NCBI GenBank assembly: GCA_032622095.1
Contig: CP136061.1
Span: forward strand, 92,997,345 to 93,061,344
Direction: 5' to 3'
Length of the DNA: 64,000 bases
DNA from: Siphonodentalium dalli
Taxonomy: Eukaryota > Mollusca > Scaphopoda > Gadilida > Siphonodentaliidae
Positions 1-10,019 of this stretch are shown piece after piece. Under the pieces are notes generated by a model. That model did no database searches, was not told the DNA's origin, and saw nothing but the letters and a program-made list of their open reading frames with translations. How positions within the stretch are numbered: the first letter of the stretch is position 1; the number at the start of each line of letters is the position of its first letter. The translations under genes were made by a program, and so were the position numbers.

Positions 1-400
1 TCTTCGTGGTTTCACAAGCTGCGTCGGACCGCTGAATTCCATTTCAGAAAAAGTTTCTTCGTAGCGACCAGAAAGCGGGAAATCGTCATATATGACATTA
101 TTTGGGAGTCATAACCAACGAAAAGTCTTAGACTCAGCCGACTTCAAACTCGGACTATTCAGTCTTCGTAGTTATACAAGCTGCATCGGAAAACAATTCG
201 TCGTGTGAAGAAAATATATTGGACTGCAGCCAATTCTCAATTCACCCGATCAAGAAAATAAAAATAATCTTTTAATGGTTCACGATGTTCTTATTATAGT
301 TTCTTAAATTCTTGACTCCCGTCAACAATTCCAATGATCTGTGAATTTAAGCCACACTTTGATACATGTATGGTGGCTTCTCCATAATAATTATATTATA
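1..400. other. Noncoding stretch with a short local duplication
   Basis: No gene is recognised. Bases 1-28 and 163-190 are near-identical (both start TCTTCG and contain ACAAGCTGC), which points to a local duplication about 162 bp apart. The rest is unremarkable AT-rich sequence. Confidence 0.5.
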
Positions 401-509
401 CAGTAATGCTCTAATTAATCGACTCCTTAACCACAGCAGAATTATAGGTAGCTTTGCAGGATTTAGTCGGAAATATGGCTTGTTGCCATTCATCGGAAAT
501 ACATTACTG
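401..509. mobile_element. TA-flanked MITE, CAGTAATG family, internally deleted copy
   Basis: The element starts CAGTAATGCTCTAATTAATC and ends ACATTACTG, with a TA dinucleotide on each side. It shares its left part (the GACTCCTTAACCACAGCAGA segment and the following GGATTTAGTCGGAAATATGG) with copies at 9858-10019, 11521-11717 and 12046-12149. Here the second arm is almost entirely missing, so only the outermost bases of the right terminal inverted repeat remain. The TA flanks resemble target duplications of the Tc1/mariner type. No transposase is encoded. Confidence 0.75.
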
Positions 510-1051
510 TATGTGGCTTAGTGAATGTTAATCGTGTGAACAATGAAACGCTGCCAGCAGGATTTGACAAAAAAACTAGAAATATAATTAGGACGTCCTG
601 GCGAGCTGGTGTGACTCACAGTTTAATGTCGACTGAGAAGCCACGATGCAACCATACATGGCTTGTCGGTCAGTTGTATAACCTGTACTCTGTTGTTGAC
701 TCATGATATCATTAAATAATGTTCAATTGTGATCAAGAAGTTTAATCTCACGCCTAATTGACTGGGGGTGCTATACTATACCCTCCCAGTTATAAGTTTA
801 TTGCCTGCACACCTCACATGACTCAAAACAATGCCTGTTAAAAAATGCAGACCTAGTGCCAGCAGCATATGAAATCGCTTTCCCGATAAAATAATTAAAA
901 ACGAATAATAAGAAAATTTAAAAATCCCTGGATGACAAATGCCTAATAATATCACCCGAGAGGAAACATAAATTCATAAGGAAAATCAGTAAGCCCTCTC
1001 AAAAATAGTTCACAAAGTTAAGATTAAGTCATAAATAGTAAAATGACAATA
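510..1051. other. No gene seen, AT-rich intergenic DNA
   Basis: A 61-codon open frame at 521-706 has no recognisable motif and is consistent with chance. I see no repeat structure in this interval. Confidence 0.5.
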
Positions 1052-1438
1052 TCTCATATATATTTTGAAGACCTCTGTCTGTTTGTCTGTCTGTTTGTCT
1101 GTTTGTTTGTTTGTCATTTATACAAATCTACGATTCTCGACCGATCGGGACGAAACTTGGTACGTGTGTGTAGTTTGACCAGGCGATGGACGTTGTCGTA
1201 TTGGCGAGCCCGTGCGGCGCCCGCTTCGCGCATGCGCAGATCTCGGAAACGGGTGGAGCTATCGACTTGAAATTTGCTATTTGAATGTATCTTGCCCCGG
1301 ATACGAATTTTATCGGGTCGCCGAACCCGTGCGACGCCAGCTTCGCGCATGCGCAGACCAGATATCGGAAACGGGTGGAGCTATCGACTTGAAATTTGGT
1401 TTTTGAATAGCCCGGACAACGTCGGGCCCACCGGCTTG
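1052..1438 (+). mobile_element. Non-autonomous Helitron-like element 1 of a head-to-tail array
   Basis: The left end is A followed by TCTCATATATATTTTGAAG, as expected for a Helitron that starts TC after a host A. A TTTGTCTG-type microsatellite follows, then a conserved block (GATTCTCGACCGATCGGGAC), then about 1.5 copies of a 122-bp internal repeat. Near the right end is the hairpin CCCGGACAACGTCGGG, about 10 bases before a degenerate CTTG where CTAG is expected. No Rep/helicase protein is present, so it would depend on a partner element. The family assignment rests on the terminal TC, the subterminal hairpin and the CTRR-like end. Confidence 0.72.
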
Positions 1439-1700
1439 TCTCATATATATTTTGTAGACCTCTGTTTGTATGTTTGTCTGTCTGTATGTATATCATTGAT
1501 ACAAATCTACGATTCTCGATCGATCGGGACGAAACTTGGTACGTGTGTGTAGTTTGACCAGGCGGTCGTCGATGTCGTATTGGCGATCCCGTGCGACGCC
1601 CGTGCAGCGCATGCGCAGACGAGATCTCGGAAACGGGTGGAGCTATCGACTTTAAATTTGGTTTTTGAATAGCCCGCACAACGTCCGGCTCATCGGCTAG
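1439..1700 (+). mobile_element. Non-autonomous Helitron-like element 2
   Basis: This copy starts TCTCATATATATTTTGTAG directly after element 1 and ends with the hairpin (CCCGCACAACGTCCGG, decayed in one arm) followed by CATCGGCTAG. It is the shortest copy at 262 bp, with a single truncated internal repeat. The final CTAG is canonical for a Helitron 3' end. Confidence 0.75.
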
Positions 1701-2284
1701 TCTCATATATATTTTGAAGACCTCTGTTTGTCTGTCTGTCTATCTGTCTGTCTGTATGTCTGTCTGTATGTCATTGATACAAATCTACGATTCTCGACCG
1801 ATCGGGACGAAACTTGGTACGTGTGTGTAGTTTGACCAGGCGGTCGTCGTTGTCGTATTGGCGAGCCCGTGCGGCGCCCGCTTCGCGCATGCGCAGACGA
1901 GATCTCGGAAACGGGTGGAGCTATCGACTTGAAATTTGGTACGTGAATGTATCTTGTCCCGGATACGAATTTTATCGGGTCGCCGAGCCCGTGCGACGCC
2001 AGCTTCGCGCATGCGCAGACGAGATCTCGGAAACAGGTGGAGCTATCGACTTTAAATTTGGTATGTGAATGTATCTTGCCCCGGATACGAATTTTATCGG
2101 GTCGCCGAGCCCGTGCGACGCCAGCGTCGCGCATGCGAAGACCAGATCTCGGAAACGGGAAACGGTGGAGCTATCGACTTGAAATTTGGTTTTTGAGTAG
2201 CCCGGACAACGTCGGGCTGGATAGAGCTATCGACTTGAAATTTGGTTTTTGAATAGCCAGGACAACGTCGGGCTCATCGGCTAG
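1701..2284 (+). mobile_element. Non-autonomous Helitron-like element 3
   Basis: It begins TCTCATATATATTTTGAAG immediately after the CTAG of element 2 and carries a long TCTG/TATG microsatellite. It has about three 122-bp internal repeats, each with the block CGCGCATGCGCAG or a variant. There are two hairpins, one at about 2199 and a terminal one at about 2257, and it ends CATCGGCTAG. The extra internal hairpin suggests an earlier terminal duplication. It is 584 bp. Confidence 0.75.
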
Positions 2285-2990
2285 TCTCGTATATATTTTG
2301 AAGTCCTCTGTTTGTCTGTATGTTTGTTTGTCTGTATGTTTGTCTGTCATGTATACAAATCTACGATTCTCGACCGATCGGGACGAAACTTGGTACGTGT
2401 GTGTAGTTTGACCAGGCGGTCGACGTTGTCATATTGGCGAGCCCGGGCGGCGCCAGCTTCGTGCATGCGCTGACGAGATCTCAGAAACGGGTGGATCTAT
2501 GGACTTGAAATTTGCTATGTGAATGTATCTTGCCCCGGATACGAATTTTATCGGGTCGCCGAGCCCGTGCGACGCCAGCTTCGCGCATGCGCAGACGAGA
2601 TCTCGGAAACGGGTGGAGCTATCGACTTGAAATTTGCTATGTGAATGTATCTTGCCCCGGATACGAATTTTGTCGGGTCGCCGAGCCCGTGCGACGCCAG
2701 CTTCGCGCATGCGCAGACCAGATCTCCGAAACTGGTGGAGCTATCGACTTGAAATTTGGTATGTGAATGTATCTTGCCCCGGATACACATTTTATCAGAT
2801 CGCCGAGCCCGTGCGACGCCAGCTTCGCGCATGCGCAGACCATATCTCGGAAACGAGTGGAGCTATCGACTTGAATAGCCCGGACAACGTCGGACTCAGA
2901 GCTATCGACTTGAAATTTCGGGCTGGGTAGAGCTATCGACTTGAAATTTGGTATTTGAATAGCCCGGACAACGTCGGGCTCATCGGCTAG
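2285..2990 (+). mobile_element. Non-autonomous Helitron-like element 4, longest copy
   Basis: It starts TCTCGTATATATTTTGAAG directly after element 3, contains roughly four 122-bp internal repeats, and has hairpins at about 2877 and 2960. It ends with CCCGGACAACGTCGGG plus CATCGGCTAG. It is 706 bp. The increase from element 2 (262 bp) to element 4 comes mainly from the number of internal repeats. Confidence 0.75.
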
Positions 2991-3010
2991 TCTATTATAT
3001 ATTTTGGGAA

Positions 3011-3047
<37 letters not shown>

Positions 3048-3200
3048 TGTTCGCGATGGACTCGAGAACGGCCGATTTCGATGACACTTAGTATGTGGGG
3101 ATACTTCAGGCCGGGGAGTGGCATGGGTCTATTAATTTGCCCGTGCGATGTGACCTTGACCTTGAAATCGGGTCATATAAAGGGTTAAATCACTTTCCAT
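2991..3200 (+). mobile_element. 5' part of a related but distinct Helitron-like element
   Basis: It begins TCTATTATATATTTTGGG right after the CTAG of element 4. A GT microsatellite at 3014-3046 replaces the TCTG tract. A block reading GACTCGAGAACGGCCGATTT then parallels the GATTCTCGACCGATCGGGAC block of the other elements. No matching 3' hairpin with CTAG was found downstream, so I treat it as truncated. The end coordinate is approximate. Confidence 0.5.
3014..3046. repeat. (GT)n microsatellite
   Basis: An uninterrupted TG dinucleotide run inside the fifth Helitron-like 5' end. Confidence 0.95.
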
Positions 3201-3651
3201 GACGAAACTAACAATATAAGCATCAGCTTATATATTACGTACTCCTGGTCATTCGACGACGAATTAAATATCACGATGTGCCCCCCCCCCCCCCCTTGCC
3301 TCGTTGTTGGAGGGCAGCAGATTCAGACACCCCTTCTGCCCACCCCTGAATATATTTGTTACTTTGTGATGATGACAATCTAAAAAATAAATATTAACCG
3401 CAGCATATTTAGTTCCAAAAATTAATTCTGGACACAATCAGGTTCGGCGAATGATGAGCATTATTCGAGCCTCATATATCATGTGTATAGTTGTGCTAAA
3501 TACCTGACATGTGTAATCGTTGGTAAACATGATCACTTGAGGGTTTACTGCACTCTGTCCAAATGCACACGACGCACAACCGCACATCAACCAAACCCAT
3601 GTTCAGACTGGTACGTTTCCCAACCCAGGGTGCAAGGGCTTCCTTCTAATG
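3201..3651. other. No gene seen; poly-C tract at 3281-3295
   Basis: A run of 15 C is the only structured feature. Homopolymer C or G runs recur in this window, mostly in or beside mobile elements (8100, 14570, 31230, 53121). Confidence 0.6.
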
Positions 3652-3739
3652 ATGTCCCCGTAGCCGAGGTGGTAAGGTCGTTGATAAGATAATCACAGTC
3701 TGAGTAAGCCGAGGTTGGCGCGGGTTCGAACACCGACAT
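3652..3739 (+). mobile_element. tRNA-like head of a decayed SINE
   Basis: An A-box match (TAGCCGAGGTGG at 3661-3672) is followed by a B-box match (GGTTCGAACAC at 3723-3733). The two ends can pair over five bases (ATGTC with GACAT). The 88-base span and the D-arm sequence resemble a class II tRNA (Leu or Ser). The T stem has a mismatch and no clean anticodon stem is seen, so this is probably a SINE head or tRNA pseudogene rather than a working tRNA. The SINE body may run to about 3900, but no 3' tail or target duplication was found. Confidence 0.5.
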
Positions 3740-4872
3740 GAGCAAAAGTCGGGACCGATTTTCAAGCTTGATCTGAGTTGAGGGACATCTGATTGTGCCA
3801 TTCTGAACGATACATGGCCATTTCGATAAGAAATGAGAATTGAACTTAAAGCCACGAAGTTCACGAACACTCATACTGAATCCGTGCCTCCATAATTTGA
3901 TATAAATACATATATTTACATGAAAATGGAACAGAGTGAAATTCATTTACTATACTTGCATACATATAACATTTTTAAATTCATATGTAACACATTTGGT
4001 GGGTATTTTGTCAATGTTTAAACGAACATGGTTCACTCGAGCTTCCAGATTTTGTCTACGTTATTTGGTTGGAGGTATAATATAGGTTGAAAATGCACGA
4101 ATTTGTTATATAATTTGTATATATTGACTTCATATGCTCTGATAAATACATTCCATGGTCAAAGCCATTTTCCAGCTGTTTTCAAATTTTCGCATAGATG
4201 TGAAAGAAACGCTCTTTATTTCTACCATATCGGGAATAGACTATATAACACGGAACGCTCTTTCATATTCCATGTCGTGCAAGTGGCTGTTTTTTGTTTG
4301 GGACACAAACATCCTGTTAAAAGCTGTATTGTGTATAACTTCAATGGGTCTTTCTGGGACACAATGCTCGTAGAAAGGTAGTACAAGTATTTACCGACCT
4401 ATTTCGATACCGGGAAAAATTCAAAAGCGAATATTATTAGGTATATTTTGGAACGCAAACCGTCATGTGGCTTTAAGGTAGAGTATCGGTTGAAATTACT
4501 GCTGAATGGGGTCTGATCTTCCGTGTTGGTAACCAGGGGTGAGTGTTTTGTTTAGGCTCAACACTGAACGGGTGTATGAACGGTCATGATCCAAATTGAG
4601 TCTCAAGTGGCGAACTAGTTGATATATTGTTTAGCGTTGTTTGCTTAACTGTTATTCCTGGGGATATTGCTTCAAGATGCGAGTTTGCGTTTGCAGAAGG
4701 ATAACTCTATTGGCTAAAACAACGGACAGCACTAAAGATGAGAGAAAGTTAAGTTATCCCGCATGAACTGAAATCCATTACGACACTAAACCTTGGCGAT
4801 GCCACTTTGTCAAGTATGCATTGCTATTGAAATTGAATATATGTCGGTACAACACGCATTTTAATGGAGTCT
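3740..4872. other. No gene seen
   Basis: The first 150 bases may be the body of the preceding SINE. A 92-codon open frame (4103-4381) overlaps another frame on the same strand, and neither shows a domain, a signal or splice context I recognise. Confidence 0.4.
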
Positions 4873-5705
4873 CCCATATAAAAATGTACCTGGGTAAATC
4901 CACCCAGGTTTTTTGGGCCGAAACCCAGGTATAAATCTATCTACCAAGACATCCACAAGCCATCAAGACCCCGCGAAACCTGGGTTTTACCATGATTTAC
5001 CCACCTGAAACTGGATAAAAACCCTGGTATGGATAAACCTGGGTGTAATTACCCAGGTGACCACACCCAGGTGTACCCTACCTGGGTGTTTCCCACCCAT
5101 GTGTACCCTGGTGTTTCCTACATGGGTGTTTCCCCACCCAGTTGTACCATGGTGTTATTCATCCAGGTGTACCCTGATGTTTCCTACCTGCGTGTTTCCC
5201 ACCCAGGTTACCTTGGTGTTATTCACCCGGGTGTACCCTGGTGTTTCCTACCTGTGTGTTTCCCACCGAGTTGTACCTAGGTGTTATTCACCCAGGTGTA
5301 CCCTGGTGTTTCATACCTGGGTGTTTCCCACCCAGGTGTACCTTGGTGTTATTTACCCAGGTGTACCCTGATGTTTCCTACCTGGGTGTTCCCCACCCAG
5401 GTGTACCTTGATGTTTCCAACCCAGGTGTACCTTGGTGTTTTCTTACGCCGGTGTTTTCTTACCCAGGTGGATTTCCCATTGAGATGCACCTGGGTTAGA
5501 AAACCCCAAGGTACACAGAGGTAAGGAAACACCAAGGTACACCTGGGTAGGAAAACACCAAGGTACACCTGGGTAAGAAAACACCAAGGTACACCTGGGT
5601 AAGAAAACACCAAGGTACAACTGGGTGGGGAACACCAAGGTACACATGGGTAGGAAACGCCAAGGAACACCTGGGTGAATAACACCAAGGTACACCTGGG
5701 TGGGG
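4873..5705. repeat. ACCTGGGT repeat element with two opposed halves
   Basis: The left border reads CCCATATAAAAATGTACC, which recurs in reverse complement at 26480-26497. From about 5040 to 5480 the plus strand carries many copies of ACCCAGGTGTACC alternating with GGTGTTTCC-type spacers. From about 5490 to 5705 the same modules appear in reverse complement as a regular 26-bp repeat (CACCAAGGTACACCTGGGTA plus AGAAAA). The two halves could form a long foldback centred near 5485. Translated frames of about 100 codons here are rich in VPWCF/GVSY-like repeats and are by-products of the repeat. Confidence 0.8.
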
Positions 5706-7024
5706 ATACCAAAGTGAAATGATGAGGATGGCAATGAAGTAAATTTTGATGGGATGCAGGGGTATTGTTATCAATGGAGTTGTTTTAGTATAATAGAACA
5801 TTAAGGAAACTGATTGTGCAGCAATACAAGTTTATTCAAGGACAACAAACTAACTAAAGATAAAATACATGTATAGAAACACATGTAATATATAAATATA
5901 TAAACTCATTAAACTGCATGGGTTAAAACTTACTGACAACAAGAGTTGGGTTAAACTTTTGATTAAAAAACACTTGCAAATTTCCTCTTCATACATGTAT
6001 ATGGTATGTTAGGCAAGTTACGTGTACATGTAGTTGCAATGAATACCGGTACATGACATACCGGTGGACACAAAAATCATTATTTTAATTCCAATGTCAT
6101 TTACCAGAATACATGTAGATGTTGTATCTTGCAACTACATCTACAGTGAGGTAGTTTTGTCTCATTTAAACTTTCTAAATGGGTTTCTCCCTTTGCAAGA
6201 CATAAACTAATGTGAGTATACACATGAGCTGTGATGTGAAATACACACGAAAAAATTATTTCTTAGTCTGAGGACATGTTTCCTGTCATTACCATACTGC
6301 TTACAAATATAGATTTGTAATAATGTGCTGTAATACTCCAGAAATAGTCATATTTTGTCCTGGTTCATAAGAACACATTATTTCTTAGTGTTAGAAGGAC
6401 ATGTTGCCTGTTATTATTTGACTCATAAACCCCCAAATGTACATGTAAACAGAACATTTGGGAAAGAGACACACCATCTTTATCCTTTTTTATATCAGTA
6501 GCAATTGATCAGATAGCAACATATGCTATAAATAGATTTCAGATTGTAGAGATTAAACAATCACATTAATTGCACCAACTCGAAACAGTTAACATACCCT
6601 GTAGAATACAGACTATGATCAAGGAGGGTGTCACACACACCCCACCCCGCTTTGGTATGTGATATTCAAGCCATTTTCAGGTGGTATGCTATATACATAC
6701 CCAATGTTATCTGGTACTAGGATTTCACACGGCAATATAACCGGCATTCACGATTCAGCAAAAAGGCTAGTATGCAGATATAATAGCAGAATATTATACA
6801 AATTTTGAGTATTTTCCAGCTTAAACAGACCCCAAGTGATATATTTTTATCTAATTCAGTCTAATGGCTCTTGATATGTTGATGTGTTGGCTACTATTTC
6901 AGCAAATGTGAGAAAAGGTGGCTTCATTGGGGCATCAGCTTGTCTGAAAAATATATCAAGGACCCCTAAATCCGATACTACATTTCAGAACAATCCAACC
7001 AGTGTCCCATGAAATGGTGGATAA
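5706..7024. other. No gene seen
   Basis: AT-rich DNA with scattered TACATGTA and ACCGGTA palindromes (for example near 5990-6060 and 6110). No domain, RNA gene or ordered repeat was recognised. Confidence 0.5.
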
Positions 7025-7250
7025 TAAACTATCATACCAAATTTGATTCAGATTTGATCACACAAACTAAAATTATGATGCGGAAACCAGAAATTAACAC
7101 GATTCTAAGTCGAAAAAGGGCCATAACTCTCGCAAAAATGGGCGGAGCACACCCATATTAGAACTTGACCTGTATTTTGGTCTGATAAACTTACATACCA
7201 CATTTGGTTCAGATCTGATCCCACAAACTGAAGTTATCATCGGAAACCTA
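7025..7250. repeat. Diverged dispersed repeat with internal duplication
   Basis: Two diverged blocks about 160 bp apart share ACCAAATTTGATTCAGAT-like and AAACTAAAATTATGATGCGG-like segments. Between them lies AAAGGGCCATAACTCTCGC, a phrase I associate with dispersed repeats in molluscan genomes; that association is from memory. It is noncoding. Confidence 0.5.
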
Positions 7251-7277
7251 CAATTTTCTAAGTTTAAATGTCTATTA

Positions 7278-7666
7278 GGCGACACCAATTTTTAAGTCTG
7301 GTTTACGAACATGTGGGCTGATGTGGGGAGAAAGAAAAGTAGATGCAGGAGGGAAAAAAATAAAAATAAAAAAAATTGTCCCCCCAATTTATATCAAGTA
7401 AATCTTGAAATTTTACATCAATTTTACAAAAATTGTGGAATTTTTTTTTTTCGAATGAAATTCTGAACCAAACAAGACATTTCTTGTCATGAAATACATG
7501 AAAATATGGATCTGCAAACGATCATAAGCAGAACCGGATGCGACAGCGCATGAAAATCAGTACGCGTGTAAAAATATTTGGGACAAAAAAGTTAATTTTT
7601 TTTTCATGAAATGGAAAAAAAGTTGTAGGAGGTGTTCGTAAACCGGACTTAAAAAATGGTGTCGCC
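7278..7666. mobile_element. PIF/Harbinger-like MITE, 389 bp, TSD TTA
   Basis: The terminal inverted repeats are GGCGACACCAATTTTTAAGT on the left and the reverse complement of GGCGACACCATTTTTTAAGT on the right. TTA lies on both sides (7275-7277 and 7667-7669). A 3-bp TWA target duplication is typical of PIF/Harbinger. The interior is low complexity and has no coding capacity. A longer relative lies at 18633-19434 and a terminal fragment at 30715-30753. Confidence 0.75.
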
Positions 7667-7700
7667 TTATCTGTATATAACTCATATGGCTAACTATTAA

Positions 7701-8634
7701 AGGTGCTCAATCAGATTCGATGGTCCCCATATAATTAGATTCCAACAACAACATTTTTTTTAGAAATGCTGCTTCAGTTATCAGAATCGATTAATTGCCC
7801 AAAAATAATGCTAACCACTGTCAACTACATGTATAGTATAAAATTGCCTGATACGTTATATTTATCAACATGCTGTTCGACGAAGTTTGGCCTTATTATC
7901 AACACAAAGCCTCTTCATTTTAGAGTTATCCATCTTCATTCGCAATTTGGTCTGAGACCGTCGGCTCGTCAAATTTTTCTGGGCCACTATTAAGTATCGA
8001 TGGTGATAAATATTAAAATTTCAAAAATCGATATCTAATAACTCTGAGCTTTGATACATGTAGGTGGGTCCCTCGACTTGATTAAAATATTTTTTACACC
8101 CCCCCCCCCGATTCCATATACATGTAAATAGTAAATGAGGGGCACTTAATCGGATTATGCATCTTTAAACTGTATTTGAATTTAAAGATGCATAATCCGA
8201 TTAAGGGCCACCTGAATTAACGCTCGCACATTACTATTTATTTGGACTTGGGGGTAAAAGATATTTGGTACGAGTCGAGAAACCCACCTATCAAAGCTCG
8301 GGGTTATTATATATCAATTTTTGAAATATACTATTTTTCACGATCAAGAATTAATAGTGGCCCACGGTCTCGGACCAAATTTCAGATGAAGATGGATAAC
8401 TCTAAAATCAAGAGGCTTTCTGTTGATAATAAGGCCAAATTTTGTAGAACAACATGTTGATAAATAACATATGTCAGGCAATTGTATACTTTAGTTGACA
8501 GTGGTTAGCATTATTTTAGGGCAATTAATCAATTCTGATATCGTAACTGAAGCAGCCTTTCTAAATTCAAATGTATGATGTTGTTGTTGTTGGAATATGA
8601 TTATATGGGGATCATCGAACCGGATTGATTACCT
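7701..8634. mobile_element. Tail-to-tail inverted dimer of a TTAA-bordered MITE
   Basis: The two 450-bp halves are diverged reverse complements. The outer ends read AGGTGCTCAATCAGATT and its counterpart, with TTAA on both sides (7697-7700 and 8635-8638). At the centre is a 25-bp perfect palindromic pair (TTAATCGGATTATGCATCTT and its complement) around an 11-base loop near 8176. That central sequence resembles the right terminus of the same family seen alone at 53405-53431. The structure is therefore best read as two elements joined at their right ends. Open frames inside (7766-7993 and 8242-8460) are mirror images and not genes. Confidence 0.75.
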
Positions 8635-8638
8635 TTAA

Positions 8639-9301
8639 AATGAACTGTATCCAGTATACACATGTTAAACCTGATGATTAAATAGAGCATGCAGTCCCTG
8701 TTGACATGCGGTATCCGCTGGTAATCTTACCACAGTAATATGTGTTAACTGTGATAACCAAGTTAATTGTTTTTACCACAAAAATTCTTAATTCTATCTA
8801 GACATTTTGAAACAATAAAAAAAATTCTGGTGTGGTTACAATGTCAACTTTAAAACAAAATTCATATAAACATCGCATGAAAAATACAGCCTAACTGCAA
8901 ATGTGAGATGGACCACATTCTGCGGCGGTATAACTGACTGCGGTTGATCGCATGAACACGCCTGAATACTGCAGTAATACCCGATGGTCAACCTTTATAA
9001 GGCGAGTTGATTAATTAAAGCATAGCTGTAATTTTACATGTATGTTCTATGGACTTTGTTGGGAAAGAGAATATAGCTGTGCGACAATGGATGATATTTC
9101 CCCACCTCAGCAGGTGTCGATTACAGAAAAATATACTAAACATACTGGTAGTCTGTTAATCCTGATGAGCTAAGTTAGAAATTTTTCAATCGAAACCTCA
9201 TAAAAAAAATATAAATTCAGTTCTCAATTTTCGAACACTTCTAGGAAATTGTTCAAAAATATTGTTAAAAGATGCCCATTCGATTTGACACTGTAAATAT
9301 A
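8639..9301. other. No gene seen
   Basis: AT-rich sequence without recognisable repeat, domain or RNA structure. Confidence 0.5.
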
Positions 9302-9441
9302 CCCCTGTTCAAGTGTTCCTGCTAATGTGCTATGATGCGGTTGGGTCCTGCTTAATTGCTATGAATTGCACTACCCGCATCATAGCAATTCTGCAGGACC
9401 ACCTGCATCATAGCATATTAGCAGGACCACTTGGCCAGTGG
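9302..9441. mobile_element. 140-bp foldback MITE, GGTCCTGCTAAT family
   Basis: Nearly the whole element is an inverted repeat. The arms start CCCCTGTTCAAGTG and end CACTTGGCCAGTGG, and TA occurs at both borders. Each arm contains two copies of a motif like GGTCCTGCTAATNTGCTATG. A fragment of the family lies at 58316-58377. Confidence 0.75.
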
Positions 9442-9857
9442 TAAAATAGTTTGTTTTCCATACGGATATGTGTTTTCAAATAATCATGTAATGATATCTA
9501 ACATACATGTACATGTATATGATCCCATTTATAGGTTTTATTCATCACGGTCAGATAAACTTTGTATACAGACAGTTTTACCAAACTTAGAATTTGTATT
9601 AGGTGCTTTCATTGTAGCTGTAATTACTAGTATTAAAAGTGTGCTCAATAAAGTTTGTTTTATCATTTATGCTCATTTGGAATTTGGATGCTATTTAATT
9701 CTGTTTATCTATATAATTGGCTGCACTGCTAAATTTTGACTCATTTCAGTCATTTGATGTCAGTACACGTAGTTGTCCATCGAAATGGCGAACACAACCA
9801 AAGACAAATTACAAGAGGAAAGACAACAAATACATTTGATGTGCACTAAAACAGATA
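9442..9857. other. No gene seen
   Basis: A 102-codon open frame (9431-9739) begins inside the neighbouring MITE and has hydrophobic stretches but no recognisable family. I judge it to be chance. Confidence 0.45.
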
Positions 9858-10019
9858 CAGTAGTGCCCTAAGAAATCGACCCCTTAACCACAGCAGAATT
9901 ATGTGTAACTTTTCAGGATTTAGTCGGATATATGGCTTGTTGCCATTCATCGGAAAGCTCTCCCCGAGTTACCCGTAATTCTGCTGTGGTTAAGGAGTCG
10001 ATTAATTAGAGCATTACTG
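9858..10019. mobile_element. TA-flanked foldback MITE, CAGTAATG family, copy 2
   Basis: A 162-bp inverted repeat with TA on both sides. The left end is CAGTAGTGCCCTAAGAAATC and the right end is the complement of CAGTAATGCTCTAATTAATC. The arms contain CTTAACCACAGCAGAATTA. Confidence 0.8.

Noticed and set aside
1128-2832. Long overlapping frames on both strands (up to 192 codons)
   Set aside because: They follow the 122-bp Helitron internal repeats, occur on both strands at once and carry no domain. They are repeat by-products.
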